A stretch of DNA of 64,000 bases. It comes from Streptomyces sp. TP-A0356. GTDB taxonomy: Bacteria > Actinomycetota > Actinomycetes > Streptomycetales > Streptomycetaceae. The position numbers were made by a program, and so were the translations under genes. This document shows, one piece after another, positions 34,399-44,091 of the stretch. The stretch is from assembly GCF_001417775.1 (NCBI RefSeq), contig NZ_BBZJ01000013.1, positions 1 to 64,000 of the forward strand. The letters are read 5' to 3'. The notes beneath the pieces are model-generated. The model saw only the letters and a list, made by a program, of their open reading frames with translations. It was not told where the DNA came from and did not search any database. How positions within the stretch are numbered: the first letter of the stretch is position 1; each line of letters begins with the position of its first letter.

Positions 34399-35817
34399 GT
34401 GCCAGAGCCCGTGTACCAGGCGGACGTCGTCATCGTGGGGGCCGGGGTCGCCGGCCTCGCCGCCGCCCACCGGCTGACCAGTGCAGGAGTCGCGACCACG
34501 GTCCTGGAGGCCGCGCATTGCGTCGGCGGCCGTATGTCGACCGAGAAGGTCGACGGCTTCCGGCTCGACCGGATCGGACAACTCCTGTCCACGTCGTATC
34601 CCGAACTGCGCCTGACCCCGGGGCTCGACGCGCTGATGCTGCGCGCCTTCGCGCCGGACGTCCTGGTGCACGGCGAGGGGCGTCACCACCGCGTGAGCGC
34701 TCCACCGGTGGGAGGGGGCGCAGGGGGCGCACGCAGCGCACTCAAGGCCGTACGCGCCCTCGCCAGTGCTCCCCGGGTGACGTCCGCTCCCAGGCCGGGG
34801 AGCGGAACGCCCGGGGCACGCACCGCCCGTTCGAGGGCGGTCGGGGGCCGCTCGGCCACGGCGCGGCCCGGCGCCCCGCTCGGCGGTGCCATGGACCAGG
34901 CCCGGCTCGGCGCGGCGCTCGCCCGGATCGCCACCACGCCCGTGGAACGGCTGCTGGCCCGGACCGAGTTGCCCGCCGGACGCGCGCTGACGGCCCGCGG
35001 GATCCCCGCCCGTACGGTCGACGGCTTTCTGCGTCCGCTGCTCGCCGCCCTCCTCTGCGACCCGGACCTGACCACGTCGAGCCGCTGCGCCGACCTCGCG
35101 CTGCGCTCCTTCGCGAGCGGCCGGCTGTGTCTGCCGGAGGGTGGGGCGGAGGTCCTGCCGGAGCTGCTGGCGCGGGCGTTGCCGCCGGGCACGGTCCACA
35201 CCGGGGTCCGCGCCACCTCGGTCTCCACGACCGCGGTGACCACCGCCGAGCACGGTGAGTTCCGCTGCCGTGCCGTCCTCGTCGCCACCGACGCACCCGC
35301 CGCGGCGGAACTGCTGCCCGGACTGCGCGTGCCGGACTTCCACCCCGTGACCGTCGTCCACCACACGATGGAGGAGCCGCCGTCGACCGGCGCGGCCCTG
35401 CTGCTCGACGCGGACCACGACGGTCCGGTGGCGCACACGGCGGTCATCAGCCTGGTGGACCCGTCCCGGGCGCCCGCGGGCCGCGCCCTGGTGTCCTCCA
35501 CGGTCCTCGGCGCGCCCCCGGACGACGTCGACGACGCCGTACGGGCCCATCTGGCGCGCCTGTACGGCACCTCGACCGCGCGCTGGGAGACGCTCGCCGT
35601 GCATCACACCGCGCGGGCCGTCCCGGCGATGCGGCCGCCGCACGATCTGCGCCGGCCGGTGCGGCTGCTGGCCGGGCTGTACGTGTGCGGCGACCACCGC
35701 GACACGAGCACGGTCCAGGGCGCGCTGCACTCCGGACACCGGGCCGCGTCCGCCCTTCTGGGGGACCTGGGCGCGGGCCCGATGCACATCGCCGAGCCCC
35801 TGCCCACGGCCGCCTGA
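34399..35817 (+). CDS. FAD-dependent amine oxidase / phytoene-desaturase-like oxidoreductase
   Basis: A 472-residue flavoprotein. The FAD-binding motif VVIVGAGVAGLAAAHRL and GGRMSTEKVDGF are at the N-terminus, and the second FAD motif is near the C-terminus (GLYVCGDHRDTSTVQGALHSGHRAA). A Gly/Ala/Arg/Pro-rich, probably disordered segment (about 95-160) interrupts the substrate domain. No carotenoid or other pathway genes are near, so the substrate is unknown. GTG 34399 has a strong gaggagggg site. It ends 3 bp from the end of the convergent regulator gene. Confidence 0.85.
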   Translation: MPEPVYQADVVIVGAGVAGLAAAHRLTSAGVATTVLEAAHCVGGRMSTEKVDGFRLDRIGQLLSTSYPELRLTPGLDALMLRAFAPDVLVHGEGRHHRVSAPPVGGGAGGARSALKAVRALASAPRVTSAPRPGSGTPGARTARSRAVGGRSATARPGAPLGGAMDQARLGAALARIATTPVERLLARTELPAGRALTARGIPARTVDGFLRPLLAALLCDPDLTTSSRCADLALRSFASGRLCLPEGGAEVLPELLARALPPGTVHTGVRATSVSTTAVTTAEHGEFRCRAVLVATDAPAAAELLPGLRVPDFHPVTVVHHTMEEPPSTGAALLLDADHDGPVAHTAVISLVDPSRAPAGRALVSSTVLGAPPDDVDDAVRAHLARLYGTSTARWETLAVHHTARAVPAMRPPHDLRRPVRLLAGLYVCGDHRDTSTVQGALHSGHRAASALLGDLGAGPMHIAEPLPTAA

Positions 35818-35820
35818 CCC

Positions 35821-37257
35821 TCACTGGAGCGCGGCAACCCTGTCCCGGTAGCCGCGCACCGGCGCCGCGTCCTTGTACGGCTCCAGGCGGCGCTCGAAGT
35901 CCCGTACGTACTCGACCGCCCGCACCGACCGCATCTCCGACGCCTGCCCGGCGGCCTCGGCCCCCAGCTGGCAGGCCTGGTCCAGCTCGCCGAGGCCGAG
36001 CCGCGCCGAGGCGAGCACGACCCGGCAGAACAGCCGACTGCGGGCGTAGCCGGGCGCCCGCAGCTGCAGCGAGCGCTCGGCGTGCTGGACCGCGGCCCGG
36101 TACTGCTGCAGGTCCCGGTGGCAGTGCGCGAACTCGTCGGCGAGCTGCGCCTCGTCGAAGAACCGTGCCCAGTGCGGAACTTCGTCGCCGGGCCGGGCGG
36201 ACTCCAGCGCCCGCTCGGCCCGCACCAGGGAGGCCGTGCACGCCCGCACCTCGCCGAGCACACCGTGGCCGCGCGCCTCGACGGCGTGCAGCAGCGCCTG
36301 GATGACCGGCGGCGCCGATGTGCCGACACCCTGCTGCGCCACGCGCGCGAGCTGCACCGCTTCGCGCCCGTGGCCGAGGTAGACGGCCTGCCGGCTCATC
36401 GTGACCAGGACGTAGGCCCCGTACATCCGGTCCCCGGCCGCCTGTGCGAGCCGCAGTGCCTGGACGAAGTAGCGCTGGGCGAGGCCGTGCGCGCCGATGT
36501 CGTACGACGTCCAGCCGGCGAGCCGGGTCAGATCGGCGGCCGCCGCGAACAGACGGCGTCCCGTCTGCTCTCCATAGGTGCCGCGGAGCATCGGCTCGGC
36601 CTCGTGCTCCAGATAGCGAACGAGCGCCTGGCGGGCGTGGCCGCCGCCGTAGGCATGGTCGAGGGCGCGGAACAGCTCGCCGACCGAGCGCAGCGCGGCG
36701 ATGTCGCCGCCGGTGACCTTCTGGCCGGGGCCGCGCTCGGACTGGCCGCGCTGCCGTGGCACCACGGGGCGGCCCTGGGCGGGGATGCGGGCGGGTGTCT
36801 CGCCGTGGCTCACCCGGTCGTCGGGGCGGCCGATCAGCCAGTCCCGGCTGGGTACGACGAGCCCCGCCGGGGTGAACGCGATCTTGCGCAGCTCGGCGTG
36901 GCTGCCGGAGTCCTTGCGCCACAGGCCGCTGACGATGTCGACGGCCTCCTCGGGAGTGGCGGCGAACTCCAGGCCCGCGTACACCGGGGCGCAGGCGTCC
37001 AGGCCGAGGTCTTGCGCGGTGAGCCGGCGTCCGAGCCGCCGCGTGAACACCTCGGCGATGAGCGCGGGCGTCGTGCCGCGCGGCTGCTGTCCGCGCAGCC
37101 ACCGGGTCACGGATGTCTTGTCGTATCTGAGATCGAGCCCGTGTTCGAGGCCTAGCTGGTCGACGCGACGGGCGAGACCTGCGTTGGAGAACCCCGCTTC
37201 TGCGATGAGCGCGGCGAGCTGTCGGTTGGGGGTGCGCTGCGCGGGTCGTTCCGTCAT
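35821..37257 (-). CDS. NsdA-like HTH-TPR regulatory protein
   Basis: A 478-residue cytoplasmic protein with an N-terminal XRE-like domain (about 10-85: AGFSNAGLARRVDQLG, TSVTRWLRGQQPRG, FTRRLGRRLTAQDLGL) and a long alpha-helical TPR region (about 155-478, for example RYFVQALRLAQAAGD and AVQHAERSLQLRAPG). It matches the architecture of streptomycete NsdA and relatives, which influence sporulation and antibiotic production; I cannot say it is an orthologue. Start ATG 37257. It diverges from lipB across 231 bp. Confidence 0.78.
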   Translation of the reverse strand: MTERPAQRTPNRQLAALIAEAGFSNAGLARRVDQLGLEHGLDLRYDKTSVTRWLRGQQPRGTTPALIAEVFTRRLGRRLTAQDLGLDACAPVYAGLEFAATPEEAVDIVSGLWRKDSGSHAELRKIAFTPAGLVVPSRDWLIGRPDDRVSHGETPARIPAQGRPVVPRQRGQSERGPGQKVTGGDIAALRSVGELFRALDHAYGGGHARQALVRYLEHEAEPMLRGTYGEQTGRRLFAAAADLTRLAGWTSYDIGAHGLAQRYFVQALRLAQAAGDRMYGAYVLVTMSRQAVYLGHGREAVQLARVAQQGVGTSAPPVIQALLHAVEARGHGVLGEVRACTASLVRAERALESARPGDEVPHWARFFDEAQLADEFAHCHRDLQQYRAAVQHAERSLQLRAPGYARSRLFCRVVLASARLGLGELDQACQLGAEAAGQASEMRSVRAVEYVRDFERRLEPYKDAAPVRGYRDRVAALQ

Positions 37258-37488
37258 CTGCGGTGCGGTCTCCGTATCGCCTGTGAGCAGCCCTTACGGC
37301 CTTGTGAACGGCGCGAATGTAGCGGAGAGTGAGCAGGCGATCGCACACTTCGGCCCCCATTCATCCGATCGTGTGAGGATTGGCCGGTCGGGCTGACGGG
37401 ACGACCGCACGATGCCCGCGCACCGGCTGGACGTACAGTGGCGTGGGCGCGTTTCACGCCTCACGAAGCTTCTAGGGAGGCGCTTGCC

Positions 37489-38286
37489 GTGAGTGAGTTG
37501 CGGTTCGTCCGTATGGGGTTCGGGGATCAGGCCGTGGAGTACCGGGAGGCCTGGGACGAGCAGCGCCGGGTGCACGCCGCCCGCTTCGCGGACGAGATCC
37601 CCGACACCTGCCTGCTGCTCGAACACCCCCCGGTCTACACGGCGGGCCGGCGCACGGCGGACGACGAGCGACCCCTGGACGGTACGCCGGTGGTCGACGT
37701 GGACCGCGGCGGCAAGATCACCTGGCACGGCCCGGGCCAGCTGGTGGGCTACCCGATCCAGAAGCTCCCGCGCCCGGTCGACGTCGTCGCCCATGTGCGC
37801 CGCCTCGAAGAGGCCCTCATCCGCACCTGCGCGGAGTTCGGCCTGGAGACCACCCGGGTCGAGGGCCGCAGCGGCGTGTGGGTCCTCGGGGACCCGGTGG
37901 AGAAGCGCCCGTCCCTCGGCGGCCTGTCCCTGGACTTCGACCCGCGCCTGCAGGACGAGGAGTTCGACCCGCGGCTCAACGGCCCGGAGTACGCGCCCTC
38001 CAACGCCGGCCAGCGCCGGGAGGACCGCAAGATCGCGGCGATCGGCATCCGCGTCGCCAAGGGCGTCACGATGCACGGCTTCGCGCTCAACGTGAACCCG
38101 GACAACGCCTGGTTCGACCGGATCATCCCGTGCGGGATCCGGGACGCCGGCGTCACGTCCCTGGCGAACGAGCTGGGGCGGGACGTGACGATCGCGGAGG
38201 TCCTGCCGGTGGCCGAGCGGCACCTGAAGGACGTACTGGAGAACGCGGAGCTGAAGCCCCGACTGGTGGAACGGGCCTCGGCGTAG
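37489..38286 (+). CDS. lipB: Lipoyl(octanoyl) transferase
   Basis: Moves octanoate from acyl carrier protein to lipoyl domains such as those of SucB. The 265-residue protein has the conserved GRR ([12 protein letters not shown]), the [16 protein letters not shown] segment, catalytic K181 and the acyl-cysteine C215 in [13 protein letters not shown], 34 residues apart as in the mycobacterial enzyme. A 25-30 residue insertion ([18 protein letters not shown] region) before the lysine is typical of actinobacteria. GTG 37489 has ggagg eight bases upstream. lipA follows in the same direction. Confidence 0.95.
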   Translation: MSELRFVRMGFGDQAVEYREAWDEQRRVHAARFADEIPDTCLLLEHPPVYTAGRRTADDERPLDGTPVVDVDRGGKITWHGPGQLVGYPIQKLPRPVDVVAHVRRLEEALIRTCAEFGLETTRVEGRSGVWVLGDPVEKRPSLGGLSLDFDPRLQDEEFDPRLNGPEYAPSNAGQRREDRKIAAIGIRVAKGVTMHGFALNVNPDNAWFDRIIPCGIRDAGVTSLANELGRDVTIAEVLPVAERHLKDVLENAELKPRLVERASA

Positions 38287-38310
38287 GGGCGGTCCCGGGG
38301 CGGGTCTCAT

Positions 38311-38373
38311 CCACCCGGTCCACCCGGTCCACGCGGTCCACCCGGTCCACCCGGTCCAGCCGGTCCACCCGGT
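38311..38373. repeat. 9-bp tandem repeat between lipB and lipA
   Basis: Seven copies of ccacccggt (two with one substitution) run from 38311 to 38373, starting 24 bp after the lipB stop. The remaining gap up to lipA contains the lipA leader. Confidence 0.88.
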
Positions 38374-38508
38374 CCGACGGGGGGGTGCCACCGCGCCCGC
38401 GTTCGCGGGAATGCACCCCGGTCCTCACGGGTTGGCCTCGTCGCGGGGGCCCACAACCACGGGCGTACCCTGGTGTACGCCGAAGAATCGAAGCTACAGG
38501 GAGCCGAT

Positions 38509-39474
38509 GTGTCCGCAGTCGCACCCGACGGACGCAAGATGCTGCGCCTGGAGGTCCGCAACAGCCAGACCCCCATCGAGCGCAAGCCCGAGTGGATCAA
38601 GACCCGGGCGAAAATGGGCCCCGAGTACACGAAGATGCAGAACCTCGTGAAGAGCGAGGGCCTGCACACGGTCTGCCAGGAAGCCGGCTGCCCGAACATC
38701 TACGAGTGCTGGGAGGATCGCGAGGCCACCTTCCTCATCGGCGGCGACCAGTGCACCCGGCGCTGCGACTTCTGCCAGATCGACACCGGCAAGCCCGAGG
38801 CGCTCGACCGCGACGAGCCCCGCCGCGTGGGCGAGTCCGTGGTCACCATGGACCTGAACTACGCCACCATCACCGGTGTCGCCCGCGACGACCTGGAGGA
38901 CGGCGGCGCCTGGCTGTACGCCGAGACGGTGCGCCAGATCCACCGGCAGACCGCCGGCCGCGAGGGCGGGCACACCAAGGTCGAGCTCCTCGCGCCCGAC
39001 TTCAACGCGGTCCCCGAGCAGCTCGAAGAGGTCTTCTCCGCCCGGCCCGAGGTCTTCGCGCACAACGTCGAGACCGTCCCCCGGATCTTCAAGCGCATCC
39101 GCCCCGGCTTCCGCTACGAGCGCTCCCTCAAGGTCATCACCGCGGCCCGCGACTACGGGCTGGTGACGAAGTCGAACCTCATCCTCGGCATGGGCGAGAC
39201 CCGCGAGGAGGTCGGCGAGGCGCTGCGCCAGCTGCACGACGCCGGCTGCGAGCTGGTCACCATCACGCAGTACCTGCGCCCGAGCGTGCGCCACCACCCC
39301 GTGGAGCGCTGGGTGAAGCCGCACGAGTTCGTGGAGCTCAAGGAGGAGGCCGAGCAGATCGGCTTCTCCGGCGTCATGTCCGGCCCGCTCGTGCGTTCCT
39401 CCTACCGCGCCGGACGGCTGTACCGGATGGCCGTCGAGAAGCGGGGTTCCTACATCGCCTCGCAGGCGGTCTGA
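38509..39474 (+). CDS. lipA: Lipoyl synthase
   Basis: Radical-SAM enzyme inserting two sulfurs into octanoyl-lipoyl domains, the step after LipB. The 321-residue protein has the auxiliary cluster cysteines C56, C61 and C67 ([12 protein letters not shown]) and the radical-SAM CX3CX2C cysteines C82, C86 and C89 (CTRRCDFC). The conserved C-terminal VRSSYRAG supplies the serine ligand. GTG 38509 has agggag upstream; the overlapping ATG at 38507 is out of frame. Confidence 0.96.
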   Translation: MSAVAPDGRKMLRLEVRNSQTPIERKPEWIKTRAKMGPEYTKMQNLVKSEGLHTVCQEAGCPNIYECWEDREATFLIGGDQCTRRCDFCQIDTGKPEALDRDEPRRVGESVVTMDLNYATITGVARDDLEDGGAWLYAETVRQIHRQTAGREGGHTKVELLAPDFNAVPEQLEEVFSARPEVFAHNVETVPRIFKRIRPGFRYERSLKVITAARDYGLVTKSNLILGMGETREEVGEALRQLHDAGCELVTITQYLRPSVRHHPVERWVKPHEFVELKEEAEQIGFSGVMSGPLVRSSYRAGRLYRMAVEKRGSYIASQAV

Positions 39475-39660
39475 CCCGGTCACCCGAACGGGAGTGGCAC
39501 CGCGTGCCAGTTCCCGCGTGTGAATCCGCACACAAGCGACTACCGTCAGGTATCGGCCCGATCGACGCGGTCCCACCGTCCCCCCAGCTAGGGGTGCCGT
39601 AGGGGCCGCGTCAGGCTTTTGGCGCTCCGTATCAAGGCTTCATTGGCGTTTGACCGGTCA

Positions 39661-39676
39661 GTCACGCCCTGGTAAC
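39661..39676. promoter_or_regulatory. Candidate GlnR box upstream of the 65-residue protein gene
   Basis: gtcac-N6-gtaac matches the two-box GlnR pattern (GTnAC-N6-GAAAC) with one or two departures, 76 bp upstream of the ATG at 39752. A perfect tgaccggtca palindrome (39651-39660) adjoins it. From memory, the S. coelicolor counterpart next to lipA has been listed as a GlnR target. Confidence 0.5.
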
Positions 39677-39751
39677 ACCAGACAGTGACGCTGCTCCTAC
39701 GCCACGTACTGTCCTGACCCGCAGCCGCCGATTCGAGGGGGGACCTCCGCC

Positions 39752-39949
39752 ATGCAGGCCGCGCCCGTTCGCGCCACCGCCATCCCGTCGTTCACCGATG
39801 CAGTCCGTGCCATTGAGTCGCTGCTCATGAGCAGCGGCCAGCGGACCGCCCGCCGCAACGCCTGGACCTCCGTCCTGGAGGACCGCCGCCGCGCCAAGGA
39901 CCGCGTCGAGGCGCAGCGCGTCCTCGAAGCCGCGGCATCGCGCTCGTAA
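39752..39949 (+). CDS. Conserved 65-residue Arg-rich protein, probable GlnR-linked
   Basis: A small protein of 65 residues starting MQAAPVRATAIPSFTDAVRA. Its second half is an Arg/Ala-rich amphipathic helix (GQRTARRNAWTSVLEDRRRA onward). No cysteine, signal or membrane segment is present. It is conserved between lipA and glnA in streptomycetes as I recall them. The ribosome site gaggggggacctccgcc is strong. The function is unknown; size, charge, a GlnR-like box and nearness to glnA suggest a nitrogen-control role. Confidence 0.8.
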   Translation: MQAAPVRATAIPSFTDAVRAIESLLMSSGQRTARRNAWTSVLEDRRRAKDRVEAQRVLEAAASRS

Positions 39950-40039
39950 CCGGCGCCCGCACTCCCCGGAGCGTCCCCACCGCTCCCCCTCAGGGCACTG
40001 CCGTCGTCGCCGCTTCCCGGGCCACGTAGACTTCGTGGC

Positions 40040-40735
40040 ATGGCGCGGAAGGAAACTGCAGCGGACGCTGCGAACGCCGGGCGACTGAAGCAGATCGCCC
40101 TGACCTACAAGATGACCCGCAAGGCCGACCCGAAGATCGGTCTTGTACTCGCGGCTGTCGGCATCGTCACCTTCGGTGTCCTCCTCGCGATCGGCTTCTT
40201 GCTCGGTCACCCCATCTATCTCGGCATCCTCGGCCTCCTGCTCGCCTTCCTCGCGATGGCGATCGTCTTCGGGCGCCGGGCCGAGCGCGCCGCCTTCGGG
40301 CAGATGGAGGGCCAACCGGGCGCCGCCGCCGCGGTCCTGGACAACATCGGCCGTGGCTGGACCACCACCCCCGCGGTCGCCATGAACCGCAGCCAGGACG
40401 TGGTGCACCGCGCGGTCGGCAAGGCCGGCATCGTGCTGGTCGCCGAGGGCAACCCGAACCGGGTCAAGGGCCTGCTGGCCGCCGAGAAGAAGAAGATGGC
40501 GCGCATCGTCGCGGACGTCCCGGTGCACGACGTACTGGTCGGCACGGGCGAGGGTCAGGTCGAGCTGAAGAAGCTCCGTACGACGATGCTGAAGTTCCCC
40601 CGGGTGCTGACCGGGCCCCAGGTGACCGCGACCAACGACCGGCTGCGGGCGATGGGCGATCTGATGAGCAACATGCCGCTGCCGAAGGGACCGCTGCCCA
40701 AGGGGATGCGAATGCCCAAGGGCGGGCGCCGGTAG
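40040..40735 (+). CDS. DUF4191 membrane protein
   Basis: A 231-residue actinobacterial protein of unknown function. A basic N-terminus leads into two membrane helices (about 33-75: IGLVLAAVGIVTFGVLLAIGF and YLGILGLLLAFLAMAIVFG), followed by a cytoplasmic domain (RRAERAAFGQMEGQPGAAAA, GKAGIVLVAEG) and a Pro/Lys/Gly-rich tail. Start ATG 40040. It is followed by a strong terminator and then by a convergent RDD gene. Confidence 0.85.
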   Translation: MARKETAADAANAGRLKQIALTYKMTRKADPKIGLVLAAVGIVTFGVLLAIGFLLGHPIYLGILGLLLAFLAMAIVFGRRAERAAFGQMEGQPGAAAAVLDNIGRGWTTTPAVAMNRSQDVVHRAVGKAGIVLVAEGNPNRVKGLLAAEKKKMARIVADVPVHDVLVGTGEGQVELKKLRTTMLKFPRVLTGPQVTATNDRLRAMGDLMSNMPLPKGPLPKGMRMPKGGRR

Positions 40736-40760
40736 CGCTGCCGCCGGCCGAGCCACGTTC

Positions 40761-40795
40761 GGGGCCCGGGCAACCTTGGTGGTTGCCCGGGCCCC
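40761..40795. terminator. Strong terminator hairpin after the DUF4191 gene
   Basis: Perfect 15-bp arms ggggcccgggcaacc (40761-40775) and its complement (40781-40795) with a 5-nt loop. It may serve both convergent genes. Confidence 0.8.
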
Positions 40796-40881
40796 GTGGC
40801 ATGTCCTGTGGTGCGGGAACGATGTCCACTGCAGCCCGGTGGGAGCTTGTCGCGCAGTTCCCCGCGCCCGTCACGGGGCGC

Positions 40882-41349
40882 TCAGATCCGGATCTCGACG
40901 GTCCTCGCCAGGCGGTCGTGCAGGCCCCTGCCGTCCCGGTCCCAGATCAGGGCCGGAATCGCCAGGCACAGCAGGAGGGTGCGGGCGAGGACGCGCAGGG
41001 GTGCCACCCGGTCCGTCCCGAGCGCGACCACCCGGAGGCCGAAGAGCCGCTTGCCGGGGGTGAAGCCGACCGTGCCCACCGTCAGGACGCTGAGCGCGAA
41101 GAAGATGAGCAGGGCCCAGTTGCCCGTCGCCTGGTCGTAGCCGTTGGTGAGCAGACCGTATGCGATCAGGAGGCACAGGCCCCAGTCGACGGCGAGGGCG
41201 CCGATACGCCGTCCGGGGCGGGCGATGGAGCCCGGCCCCTCCGGCGGCAGACCGAGCTGTTCTCCCCGGTGCCCGAAGTCCGCTCCGGCGTCCTCCATGG
41301 CCGCGCGGGGACCGGACAGCCACGATCCGATTGCTTGCCTGTTGTCCAC
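40882..41349 (-). CDS. RDD-family membrane protein
   Basis: A 155-residue membrane protein with the RDD pattern: ARPGRRIGALAVDWGLCLLIAY, then GFTPGKRLFGLRVV, and finally DGRGLHDRLARTVE. Three helices are visible. The GTG start at 41349 precedes NRQAIGSWLSGPRAAMEDAG. It diverges from glnA, sharing the region that contains the GlnR site, so it could respond to nitrogen as well; that is an inference. Confidence 0.85.
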   Translation of the reverse strand: MDNRQAIGSWLSGPRAAMEDAGADFGHRGEQLGLPPEGPGSIARPGRRIGALAVDWGLCLLIAYGLLTNGYDQATGNWALLIFFALSVLTVGTVGFTPGKRLFGLRVVALGTDRVAPLRVLARTLLLCLAIPALIWDRDGRGLHDRLARTVEIRI

Positions 41350-41412
41350 CCGTCCACGGTACTGCGCCCTCCGGGCCACCCCTGGAGGTGGGGTCATGGA
41401 GGCACGAGGTGG

Positions 41413-41450
41413 TTAACCTGGGAGAAACAAATGGGTCACGCCCGAGAAAT
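41413..41450. promoter_or_regulatory. GlnR operator upstream of glnA
   Basis: Four 5-bp boxes at exact 6-bp spacing: ttaac (41413), gaaac (41424), gtcac (41435), gaaat (41446). This is the full GlnR arrangement GTnAC-N6-GAAAC repeated twice. It ends 97 bp before the glnA ATG. Confidence 0.85.
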
Positions 41451-41547
41451 CCTCCGTCCTTAGGGTCAGCTGGAGCGTGTGCCACCGCACTGGCCGCACG
41501 AACGAACTACCACCCCGGCACGGACGGTCGGGAGTAGGAGGAGCTGG

Positions 41548-42957
41548 ATGTTCCAGAACGCCGACGAGGCCAAGAAGTTCATCGCGGACGAGGACGTCAA
41601 GTTCATCGACGTCCGTTTCTGCGACCTGCCGGGTGTGATGCAGCACTTCACGGTGCCGGTCGAGGCGTTCGACCCGGACGACGAGCTCGCCTTCGACGGA
41701 TCCTCGATCCGTGGCTTCCAGGCCATTCACGAGTCCGACATGGCGCTGCGCGCGGACCTGTCGACCGCCCGGGTCGACGCCTTCCGCCGCGACAAGACGC
41801 TGAACATCAACTTCTTCATCCACGACCCGATCACGGGCGAGCAGTACTCCCGCGACCCGCGCAACGTGGCGAAGAAGGCCGAGGCCTACCTGGCCTCCAC
41901 CGGGATCGCCGACACCGCGTACTTCGGTCCCGAGGCCGAGTTCTACGTCTTCGACAGCGTCCGCTTCGCGACCAGCGCGAACGAGTCCTTCTACCACATC
42001 GACTCCGAGGCCGGCGCCTGGAACACCGGCGCCCTGGAGGACAACCGTGGTTACAAGGTCCGCTACAAGGGCGGCTACTTCCCGGTCCCGCCGGTCGACC
42101 ACTTCGCCGACCTGCGCGCCGAGATCTCCCTGGAGCTGGAGAAGGCCGGTCTGAAGGTCGAGCGCCAGCACCACGAGGTGGGCACCGCCGGCCAGGCCGA
42201 GATCAACTACAAGTTCAACACGCTGCTCGCCGCCGCCGACGACCTCCAGCTCTTCAAGTACATCGTGAAGAACGTGGCCTGGCGCAACGGCAAGACCGCG
42301 ACCTTCATGCCGAAGCCGATCTTCGGCGACAACGGCTCGGGCATGCACGTCCACCAGTCGCTGTGGAGCAACGGCGACCCGCTGTTCTACGACGAGGCCG
42401 GTTACGCGGGCCTGTCGGACACCGCCCGCTACTACATCGGCGGCATCCTCCGGCACGCCCCGTCGCTGCTGGCCTTCACCAACCCGACGGTGAACTCGTA
42501 CCACCGTCTGGTGCCGGGCTTCGAGGCGCCGGTCAACCTGGTGTACTCGCAGCGCAACCGCTCGGCGGCCATGCGTATCCCGATCACGGGTTCGAACCCG
42601 AAGGCCAAGCGCGTCGAGTTCCGCGCCCCGGACTCCTCCGGCAACCCGTACCTGGCCTTCTCGGCCCTGCTCCTCGCGGGTCTGGACGGCATCAAGAACA
42701 AGATCGAGCCGGCCGAGCCGATCGACAAGGACCTGTACGAGCTGGCTCCCGAGGAGCACGCCAACGTCCCGCAGGTCCCGACCTCGCTCTCCGCCGTCCT
42801 CGACTCCCTGGAGGCGGACCACGAGTTCCTCCTGCAGGGCGACGTCTTCACGGCCGACCTGATCGAGACGTGGATCGACTTCAAGCGCACCAACGAGATC
42901 GCGCCGCTGCAGCTGCGTCCGCACCCGCACGAGTTCGAGCTCTACTTCGACGTGTGA
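41548..42957 (+). CDS. glnA: Glutamine synthetase type I (adenylylatable)
   Basis: ATP-dependent ammonium assimilation enzyme forming dodecamers. The 469-residue protein has the beta-grasp N-terminus (DGSSIRGF), the metal motifs [11 protein letters not shown] and [24 protein letters not shown], the latch loop NRSAAMRIP and the adenylylation tyrosine Y397 in [11 protein letters not shown]. This is GSI-beta, controlled by an adenylyltransferase as well as by GlnR. ATG 41548 has taggaggag upstream. It ends with a terminator. Confidence 0.97.
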   Translation: MFQNADEAKKFIADEDVKFIDVRFCDLPGVMQHFTVPVEAFDPDDELAFDGSSIRGFQAIHESDMALRADLSTARVDAFRRDKTLNINFFIHDPITGEQYSRDPRNVAKKAEAYLASTGIADTAYFGPEAEFYVFDSVRFATSANESFYHIDSEAGAWNTGALEDNRGYKVRYKGGYFPVPPVDHFADLRAEISLELEKAGLKVERQHHEVGTAGQAEINYKFNTLLAAADDLQLFKYIVKNVAWRNGKTATFMPKPIFGDNGSGMHVHQSLWSNGDPLFYDEAGYAGLSDTARYYIGGILRHAPSLLAFTNPTVNSYHRLVPGFEAPVNLVYSQRNRSAAMRIPITGSNPKAKRVEFRAPDSSGNPYLAFSALLLAGLDGIKNKIEPAEPIDKDLYELAPEEHANVPQVPTSLSAVLDSLEADHEFLLQGDVFTADLIETWIDFKRTNEIAPLQLRPHPHEFELYFDV

Positions 42958-42981
42958 GCCGGCCGCTCCCGTAGCACTCCC

Positions 42982-43023
42982 ACGGAGCCCCGTCCCCACC
43001 CCCGGGTGGTGACGGGGCTCCGT
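42982..43023 (+). terminator. glnA terminator hairpin
   Basis: acggagccccgtc (42982-42994) pairs perfectly with gacggggctccgt (43011-43023), 25 bp after the glnA stop. Confidence 0.82.
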
Positions 43024-43164
43024 CGCGTGGGCCGTCCTTCACAGGAACCCACAGGGAGTCTTTGCCTGCCATGGAGCCGTTCCGAACCGGTTCATGGGTG
43101 GAGGTGGGCGCACAATGGGGGATGGGACGAGTGCCTTTCTGTGGGGTACTGCGGGGTGATGCAG

Positions 43165-44085
43165 ATGCGGAGCCGGTTCCGGAGTGATCGTCGGCTGACC
43201 GTCCGGATGACGGTCACGCTGTTCCTGCTCGGATTGCTGTACGTGGCGTTCGTCGCCGCGCTGATCGCGTTGCTGAAGTCCTGGGTGCTGGTCGTCGTGA
43301 TCGCGGCGGCGGTGCTCGGCGCGCAGTACTGGTTCTCGGACCGGATCGCGCTGTACGCCATGCACGGGCGGATCGTGGAACGGGAGGAGTACCCACAGCT
43401 GCACGGCGTGGTCGACCGGCTGTGCGCCGTGGCCGACATGCCCAAGCCGCTCGTCGCCGTCTCCAGCATGGACATGCCCAACGCGTTCGCGACCGGCCGC
43501 AACCCGGACCACGCCGTGCTCTGTGTGACCACCGGCCTGCTGCGGCGGCTGGAGCCCGACGAGCTGGAGGGCGTGCTCGCGCACGAGCTGTCGCACGTGG
43601 CGCACAAGGACGTCGCCGTGATCACCGTGGCCTCGTTCCTCGGGGTGATCGCCGGGCTGGTCGTCAGGTTCGCGTTCTACTCGGAGCTCTTCGGGCGGGG
43701 ACGCAGGGACCAGAACACCGTCGCCGTCTTCGGCGCCGTCATGGGCATCTCGGCGCTCGTCTACGCGATCAGCTTCCTGCTGATCCGGGCCCTGTCCCGG
43801 TACCGCGAGCTGGCCGCCGACCGCGCCGCGGCCCTCCTCACCGGGCGTCCGTCGGCGCTGGCGTCCGCGCTGACCAAGGTCACCGGGGACATCGCGCGCA
43901 TCCCCACGAAGGACCTGCGCACGGCACAGGCCTTCAACGCCTTCTACTTCACCCCCGCGTTCGGTGCCGACGCCGGCATCTCCCGCATCTTCTCCACCCA
44001 CCCGCCCCTGGAGCAGCGGCTCGAACAGCTCGCCCGTATCTCCGCGGAGCTCGGCGAGGCGGCGGAGCCGGGAAAGGCGGGCTGA
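43165..44085 (+). CDS. htpX: HtpX-type M48 membrane metalloprotease
   Basis: Zinc protease in the cytoplasmic membrane for quality control of membrane proteins. The 306-residue protein has two N-terminal helices (about 18-55), the zinc motif H140-E-L-S-H144, two further helices, and the third ligand in YRELAADRAAA. The C-terminal SRIFSTHPPLEQRLEQL is the M48 hallmark. I prefer ATG 43165 (MRSRFRSDRR) because gcgggg lies eight bases before it; ATG 43159 is two codons upstream. Six bases separate it from pspAB, so the two are co-transcribed. Confidence 0.92.
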   Translation: MRSRFRSDRRLTVRMTVTLFLLGLLYVAFVAALIALLKSWVLVVVIAAAVLGAQYWFSDRIALYAMHGRIVEREEYPQLHGVVDRLCAVADMPKPLVAVSSMDMPNAFATGRNPDHAVLCVTTGLLRRLEPDELEGVLAHELSHVAHKDVAVITVASFLGVIAGLVVRFAFYSELFGRGRRDQNTVAVFGAVMGISALVYAISFLLIRALSRYRELAADRAAALLTGRPSALASALTKVTGDIARIPTKDLRTAQAFNAFYFTPAFGADAGISRIFSTHPPLEQRLEQLARISAELGEAAEPGKAG

Positions 44086-44091
44086 GCCCAG

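Noticed and set aside
34399..35817. Carotenoid biosynthesis cluster around the phytoene-desaturase-like gene
   Set aside because: No phytoene synthase, prenyl synthase or cyclase is adjacent; only the flavoprotein is present.
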